A DNA stretch of 64,000 nt from CAVHXA01 sp963639765 (GTDB taxonomy: Bacteria > Bacillota > Clostridia > Oscillospirales > Oscillospiraceae): contig CAVHXA010000008.1 of assembly GCA_963639765.1 (NCBI GenBank), positions 27,824 through 91,823 on the forward strand, written 5' to 3'. Shown here one piece after another: positions 60,085-64,000 of this stretch. Each line of letters opens with the position of its first letter. The stretch's first letter is position 1. Below the pieces are notes generated by a model. The model made no database searches. It saw only the letters and a list, made by a program, of their open reading frames with translations, and was not told the origin of the DNA. A program made the translations under genes and the position numbers.

Positions 60085-60113
60085 TTGACAAACAGTCCGA
60101 TTCCGGCTATAAT
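60085..60113 (+). promoter_or_regulatory. Consensus promoter of tRNA-Leu
   Basis: TTGACA (60085-60090), 17-bp spacer, TATAAT (60108-60113), 16 bp before the tRNA. Confidence 0.88.
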
Positions 60114-60129
60114 ACAAAGCGCTTGATGC

Positions 60130-60216
60130 GCGAGAGTGCTGGAATAGGCAGACAGGCAGGCTTGAGGTGCCTGTGTTCGACTGGACGTGTGGGTTCAAGT
60201 CCCATCTCTCGCACCA
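60130..60216 (+). tRNA. tRNA-Leu (GAG)
   Basis: An 87-nt type II tRNA. Acceptor GCGAGAG pairs with CTCTCGC, discriminator A213 and encoded CCA (60214-60216). Anticodon GAG at 60164-60166, with stem CAGGC/GCCTG, a long variable arm and T arm GGTTCAAGTCC. The 3' end is a typical integration target. Confidence 0.96.
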
Positions 60217-60223
60217 CAAAGGT

Positions 60224-60260
60224 ACGGTAGCAATGATACAAATTGCTACCGTTCTTTTTA
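60224..60260 (+). terminator. Terminator of tRNA-Leu
   Basis: 10-11-bp stem (60224-60234 with 60242-60252) followed by TCTTTTTAATT. Confidence 0.85.
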
Positions 60261-60294
60261 ATTGTTCCATATGAAAATCCCTTGATATAAAGCC

Positions 60295-60346
60295 AAAAGC
60301 GAGGTTAGTGGGTTCAAATGTGAACCTGCCGACCTCGCTTTTTTCG
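60295..60346 (+). terminator. Second hairpin terminator at the island edge
   Basis: 11-bp perfect outer stem (60295-60305 with 60332-60342), inner stem GGTTCA/TGAACC, then TTTTTT. It terminates no visible gene, so it may flank the element junction. Confidence 0.65.
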
Positions 60347-60398
60347 TTTATGGAGTTTCTGGCAAACGCTGCCTCAGGAAAAAATGAACCCGCTCTGC

Positions 60399-60454
60399 CG
60401 AACCTTTTAATTTTTCATAGAATAATTAAAAGGTTCGTGAAAAATTAAAAGGTT
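60399..60454. repeat. AATTAAAAGGTT repeat cluster
   Basis: A perfect 14-bp inverted repeat (60399-60412 with 60424-60437) separated by 11 bp, plus a further direct copy of AATTAAAAGGTT at 60443-60454. Three sites in 56 bp at the island start resemble integrase or excisionase arm sites; this is inference. Confidence 0.8.
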
Positions 60455-60546
60455 ATTGAGATAGTATCCTACACACATAATCCATGTGGAGACAGTAGTA
60501 TTGATGACGAGAGCCGGCACCGGAAAGGGCTGAAATGTACTGAAAT

Positions 60547-60599
60547 AAAGGGATTCTGGGGTCTGCCCTCAAAAACTGGAAGCAGCTTGGAATCCCTTT
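60547..60599. terminator. 10-bp inverted repeat with long loop
   Basis: Arms at 60547-60556 and 60590-60599 flank a 33-nt loop and a T-rich tail (CATACTTTTTC) follows. Likely a terminator or a relic of deleted element genes. Confidence 0.55.
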
Positions 60600-60613
60600 C
60601 ATACTTTTTCATC

Positions 60614-60690
60614 ATCTAACCTGCACACCGAAAAAACCGAATTACAAGACTACGGGTTAGATAATTGCGTGGCGAGGCTAAAGGTTAGAT
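60614..60690. repeat. GGTTAGAT repeat cluster
   Basis: Three copies of GGTTAGAT: inverted at 60614-60621, direct at 60655-60662 and 60683-60690. A second, different site family next to the AATTAAAAGGTT set. Confidence 0.65.
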
Positions 60691-60755
60691 ATAAAAGAGA
60701 ATAACAGCAAATTACAATAAACAGCATATAATGATAAATTTTCGCAAGAAACATA

Positions 60756-60784
60756 TTGAAAATCGCACCAAATCGTGCTATACT
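60756..60784 (+). promoter_or_regulatory. Promoter of the island cassette, with internal palindrome
   Basis: TTGAAA (60756-60761), 17-bp spacer, TATACT (60779-60784). The spacer contains GCAC-N6-GTGC, an inverted repeat suited to binding the small HTH protein encoded downstream. Confidence 0.7.
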
Positions 60785-60828
60785 AAAATGGTTATATGGG
60801 ATAGATTGCGATTAAGGAGGTTGCCCCT

Positions 60829-61020
60829 ATGGCCGAACTAACAAACGATAAGTGGATTAATATTGAAGAAGCTGCCGAATACCTTGGAGTTAAACCCGCC
60901 ACCATCCGTGACTGGATTCGCAAAGGAAAAGATATTCCTGCGAAAAAGATCGGTAAGCAATGGAAATTCAAGCGTTCGGAATTGGATCAATGGGTTCAAA
61001 GCGGAAAAGCAGAAATGTAA
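60829..61020 (+). CDS. Excisionase-type / MerR-like helix-turn-helix protein
   Basis: A 63-residue single-domain DNA-binding protein: WINIEEAAEYLGVKPATIRDWIRKGKDIPAKKIGKQWKFKRSELDQWV, the fold used by phage excisionases and small regulators. AAGGAGG precedes ATG. It is the first gene of the cassette and may control it or act in excision. The methyltransferase start follows its stop by 53 bp. Confidence 0.85.
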   Translation: MAELTNDKWINIEEAAEYLGVKPATIRDWIRKGKDIPAKKIGKQWKFKRSELDQWVQSGKAEM

Positions 61021-61073
61021 TCACGGAGGAGGCAGCAATAAGGAACATCTCCTGTTCCTTTACTAATAGAGAT

Positions 61074-62372
61074 ATGGATAAATATGTACTAAGCTTGTTC
61101 TCTTCTGCCGGTATAGGCGAACTGGGGATAAAGGCATCTGGCTTGAAGATATTGCTCAGCAATGAACTGGTAGAAAGTCGGTGTGCCTTATATAGGGAGA
61201 ACTACCCTGAAACTGAGTGCCTTTGCGGAGATATTTGGCAAATGAAGGATCTAATCATCCAGAACTGGGATGGCTACGACGTTGGTTCGCCGTTTCTTAT
61301 TTATGCGACCCCACCGTGCCAAGGGATGTCTTTTAATTCTGTTGGCAAGCGGTTGCAAGAAATAAGAAGAGGACGTGCGCCTAAAGATGATCCTCGGAAT
61401 CAGCTGATTATTCCGACCGTAGAAATTGTAAAAAAGCTCAGACCTCAATGGCTACTCCTAGAAAATGTCCAGGGAATGCAGAATACAATCATCCCTGTCG
61501 GCAACGGAGAATATAAGAATATTATTGACTATATTAGGGACGAATTGGCACCGGATTACATTGGTGGTCCAGAAATTGTTAATTGCGCAGATTATGGAAT
61601 CCCACAAACAAGAGTCCGGTTAATTACTATTTTCACCAGAAGTGATTCCGGGAAAAAGTATTATTTGAAGAACAAAACATTTTTGCCAAAGAGGACACAT
61701 TCACAAACCGAAACGGAAGACACGGAATGTTGGGTTACATTAAGAGAGGCAATTGGCTCATTGCCTCCACTCTCCGCGGAAAAGGGTAAAAACCAAGATC
61801 CGTCAATTCCTTGGCATTGCGTTCCAATTATGAAACCGGATAAGTTTTGGTGGATTCAAAACACACCGCCTAATGAAACGGCATATAACAATCAATGTGC
61901 AGAATGTGGATATGATAAAAACCCGAGGCACGGTATGCGTTTTGTAGATGGTCGGCACACTTATAGAAATGATACACCGATTTATTGCCAAAGGTGCGGA
62001 GCCCTTCTTCCCAGGCCAACGATGATCGATAAACTTACGGGAGAAAGAAGAAGAATAAAAGGATTTGATAGCGCCTATAGAAGAATGTCTTGGGATTCGC
62101 CAGCTCCAACATTAACGCAAAACCTTCAGGTGGAAACTTCGGATAAAAAAATACATCCAAGTCAAAACCGTACTTTATCGGTATATGAAGGCATGTGCTT
62201 ACAAACAATAAGCGATTATGAGTATTCGTTCAGCATCAATGGGAAGAAGATCACATCAAATATGTGCTGTAAAGTAATTGGAGAGAGCGTCCCACCACGC
62301 TTGATTGAACTCGTCTGCAATAGCATTCTTAAGATAGAGGAAACGGAAGAAGTTGATGCTTATGAACAATAA
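61074..62372 (+). CDS. DNA cytosine-5 methyltransferase 1
   Basis: A 432-residue enzyme with motif I VLSLFSSAGIGELG, motif IV TPPCQGMS, motif VI LLLENVQGM, motif VIII QTRVRL and a late motif X region. Between motifs VIII and IX the target-recognition region carries four cysteines (CAECGY near 300, CQRCG near 330) that could bind zinc. A start upstream of 61074 is possible: GGAGGAGG lies at 61025 but without a standard codon at proper distance. Motif I begins soon after ATG at 61074, which supports that start. Confidence 0.9.
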   Translation: MDKYVLSLFSSAGIGELGIKASGLKILLSNELVESRCALYRENYPETECLCGDIWQMKDLIIQNWDGYDVGSPFLIYATPPCQGMSFNSVGKRLQEIRRGRAPKDDPRNQLIIPTVEIVKKLRPQWLLLENVQGMQNTIIPVGNGEYKNIIDYIRDELAPDYIGGPEIVNCADYGIPQTRVRLITIFTRSDSGKKYYLKNKTFLPKRTHSQTETEDTECWVTLREAIGSLPPLSAEKGKNQDPSIPWHCVPIMKPDKFWWIQNTPPNETAYNNQCAECGYDKNPRHGMRFVDGRHTYRNDTPIYCQRCGALLPRPTMIDKLTGERRRIKGFDSAYRRMSWDSPAPTLTQNLQVETSDKKIHPSQNRTLSVYEGMCLQTISDYEYSFSINGKKITSNMCCKVIGESVPPRLIELVCNSILKIEETEEVDAYEQ

Positions 62373-63534
62373 AACATCGGAAAAGCTGCCGCTCAAAATG
62401 GTCAGCTTGTTTGCGGGAATTGGAGGATTTGAACTTGGCTTCAAGCAAGCTGGGATTGAAACCATCATGGCGTGTGAGATTGACTCAATCGCCAAGCATG
62501 TACTTAGGACTAATTTTCCTGGCATTTCATTGGTTGACGATATATGTGACTTGAATGCGCTTCCTGACGATACAGATATACTCTGTGCGGGATTTCCATG
62601 TCAGGATATAAGTACGATAGGTGTCAAGACAGGTTTGTCTGGGGAACGCTCATCCTTGGTAAGAGAGGTTTTTCGCCTGTTAGAAAAGAAGAAAGTTGAA
62701 TGGGTTATCTTTGAGAATGTTCCCAATATGCTTTTCTTAAGGAAGGGAGAAACAATCCGGACTATTACCGAAGAGTTGGAAGCACTTGGGTATAGTTGGG
62801 CATATAGGATGATTGATTCTTTAGCTTTTGTTCCGCAACGTAGGCGTCGAGTATTCGTGGTTGCAGCATTACATAACAATCCCAGAGATGTACTGCTGAG
62901 CGGAAACTCTTTACAGGAGCATGGCATAATAACTTCAACAGAATTTGAGGAGCCTTGTGGCTTTTACTGGACAGAAGGAAAATACGCTATTGGTCTCTAT
63001 CAAAATGCAATTCCAACCTTGAAAGTTGGTTCAACAATTGGCATACCCTCTGCTCCGGCCATTGCCTTCCCCGATGGAACAGTCGGATCACCAGATATCA
63101 GAGATGCTGAGCGATTGCAAGGCTTTCCTGAAGATTGGACGAAATCAGCCGAAGAGATAGCCAAACCGAACATCCGATGGAAGCTTGTCGGAAACGCTGT
63201 TACGGTTGATGTTATTTCTTGGATAGCTAAAAAGATTCTTGCCCCTGAGCAATATGATTCTTCACAAGATAATGAACTGGGAAAGAATCATAAATGGCCT
63301 AACTCCTGCTGGGGGGCTGACGGCAAAAGGTTTGCATCAAGCTCAACGTTATACCCCGTTGATAGAGTTGAGGTGTCATTGTCAGAGTATCTGAGGTATC
63401 CATGCAAGCCATTATCATATAAGGCTGCAAAGGGCTTTGAGTCGAGACTGGTTTCCGGAACTGTACGGAGTCCTCAGTTTTTTATTAATGCCATACATCA
63501 ATATGTAGAGAGAAAGGGCAAAGAAAATGGCTGA
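62362..63534 (+). CDS. DNA cytosine-5 methyltransferase 2
   Basis: A 390-residue m5C methyltransferase: motif I MVSLFAGIGGFELGFKQAG, motif IV AGFPCQDIS, motif VI VIFENVPN, motif VIII VPQRRRRVFVV, motif IX/X VGSPDIRDAERLQGFPEDWT ... RWKLVGNAVTVDV. The PCQ-D-S form is common in restriction-linked enzymes. It overlaps methyltransferase 1 by about 11 bp (ATG at 62356 or 62362). Two different m5C enzymes in tandem often protect the two strands of an asymmetric site. Confidence 0.9.
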   Translation: MNNKTSEKLPLKMVSLFAGIGGFELGFKQAGIETIMACEIDSIAKHVLRTNFPGISLVDDICDLNALPDDTDILCAGFPCQDISTIGVKTGLSGERSSLVREVFRLLEKKKVEWVIFENVPNMLFLRKGETIRTITEELEALGYSWAYRMIDSLAFVPQRRRRVFVVAALHNNPRDVLLSGNSLQEHGIITSTEFEEPCGFYWTEGKYAIGLYQNAIPTLKVGSTIGIPSAPAIAFPDGTVGSPDIRDAERLQGFPEDWTKSAEEIAKPNIRWKLVGNAVTVDVISWIAKKILAPEQYDSSQDNELGKNHKWPNSCWGADGKRFASSSTLYPVDRVEVSLSEYLRYPCKPLSYKAAKGFESRLVSGTVRSPQFFINAIHQYVERKGKENG

Positions 63535-64000
63535 AATAACACTTAATTCGTTTACAGAGACGTTGGATGCCCTGATTGATGCAAACCCTCACGCGCGTAA
63601 TAAGGGCGACGAATTTAAGGCATGGAGCAAAGACAATTTCGGGTGTGACGCAAGAATATCACATATTAAAGAACAACGGCAGATTACCAACCGGGTATCC
63701 GAGCAATTTCGTTATTTTGCTCCAATCGTCATATTCGTTTGTGTCCCGGAAGTAAAAAGGGATGTTCTTGTCAAGTATATCCTCGAAAGAGTATATAAAC
63801 AGCTCGAAAATGTTGCAATCATCGGTGCGCAGGTATCCGCAGCTGGTAAGGTCAACTATAAGTTTGAGCAGTTGATAGTTTTCAAAAGAACTGCTTTTAC
63901 AGAATGGGCGGAGGCATTCTTTGAGCAAACAGGAGACGCAAGATCCGTGATTACACAGTATGATCTACCCGGAAGCTTGTTAGACGGGTTGGGTATCGAT
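63527..64000 (+). CDS. Unrecognised third gene of the methyltransferase cassette, 3' truncated
   Basis: Open from ATG at 63527 to the window end (at least 158 residues, no stop). It overlaps the second methyltransferase stop by 8 bp, so it is coupled. The start reads MAEITLNSFTETLDALIDANPH; later segments include RYFAPIVIFVCVPEVKRDV and AQVSAAGKVNYKFEQLIVFKRTAF. I see no nuclease PD-ExK, HNH or GIY-YIG motif in the visible part and recognise no family. By position it is the best candidate for the restriction endonuclease or an accessory defence protein. Confidence 0.72.
   Translation, partial: MAEITLNSFTETLDALIDANPHARNKGDEFKAWSKDNFGCDARISHIKEQRQITNRVSEQFRYFAPIVIFVCVPEVKRDVLVKYILERVYKQLENVAIIGAQVSAAGKVNYKFEQLIVFKRTAFTEWAEAFFEQTGDARSVITQYDLPGSLLDGLGID

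Noticed and set aside
60399..60690. Short repeats at the island edge as a CRISPR array
   Set aside because: Only three copies of each 8-12 bp motif, mixed orientation and irregular spacing.
60217..64000. Second copy of the tRNA-Leu 3' end as an attachment site
   Set aside because: No repeat of the terminal tRNA sequence is visible in the window; the far end of the island is not included.

Overview
The window reads as chromosome of a Gram-positive, low-redundancy member of the Bacillota, class Clostridia, probably a gut Oscillospiraceae-type organism. This is inference from gene content: ylxM-ffh and rpsP-khpA-rimM-trmD order, CarD, a Clostridia-type HPr-like protein, many LxxC lipoproteins, and sigma-A promoters with near-consensus boxes 17 bp apart. 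The DNA is moderately GC-rich until about 60.25 kb. It then turns AT-rich with different codon use, consistent with an acquired island beginning just after a tRNA-Leu gene.

Layout. 0-6 kb: end of a cysteine desulfurase, a PiT phosphate transporter with its DUF47 partner, an EAL-domain remnant, a flavin-dependent reductase, a decayed CoA-transferase and an AEC transporter. 6-16 kb: initiator tRNA, an amino-acid/cation symporter, a KdpD-C/KdpE-like two-component pair without kdpFABC, a P-type cation ATPase, a PAP2 membrane phosphatase, a small P-loop protein and glucose-6-phosphate isomerase. 15.8-24 kb: a solute-binding lipoprotein coupled to a hybrid histidine kinase and a GGDEF protein (likely one nutrient-sensing operon), a repeat-rich lipoprotein, a zinc-ribbon membrane protein and a TPM-domain protein. 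24-29.7 kb (minus strand): TetR regulator, DUF308 protein, MmpL/RND exporter and a Leu-x-x-Gly-type partner, probably an efflux or envelope export unit. 29.9-34.3 kb: a transmembrane Ser/Thr kinase with FN3-like ectodomains, divergent from a zinc-ribbon/BIG2 surface protein.

34-39 kb (minus strand) is the translation and secretion block: ylxM-ffh, then rpsP-khpA-rimM-trmD-sirtuin with tight overlaps. 39-48 kb: secreted esterase, an RlmI-like methyltransferase, a large solute-binding lipoprotein, an HPr-like protein, MtaB, a lipoprotein and TrmO. MtaB and TrmO both modify t6A37 of tRNA. 48.5-53.3 kb: four potassium uptake genes (TrkA, TrkH, KtrB, KtrA).

53.5-59.4 kb holds the most unusual chromosomal locus: three tandem, diverged SnoaL/NTF2-fold paralogs sharing a C-terminal tail, the third carrying a Pro-Gly-Gly repeat, followed by an SNF-family sodium symporter, an orphan 78-residue protein and a cytosolic polysaccharide-deacetylase-like protein. 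Together they suggest uptake and conversion of an unknown small molecule.

60.25-64 kb: the island start, with two sets of short repeats, an excisionase-like HTH protein, two overlapping DNA cytosine-5 methyltransferases and the start of an unrecognised third gene cut by the window end. This looks like a restriction-modification or related defence cassette.
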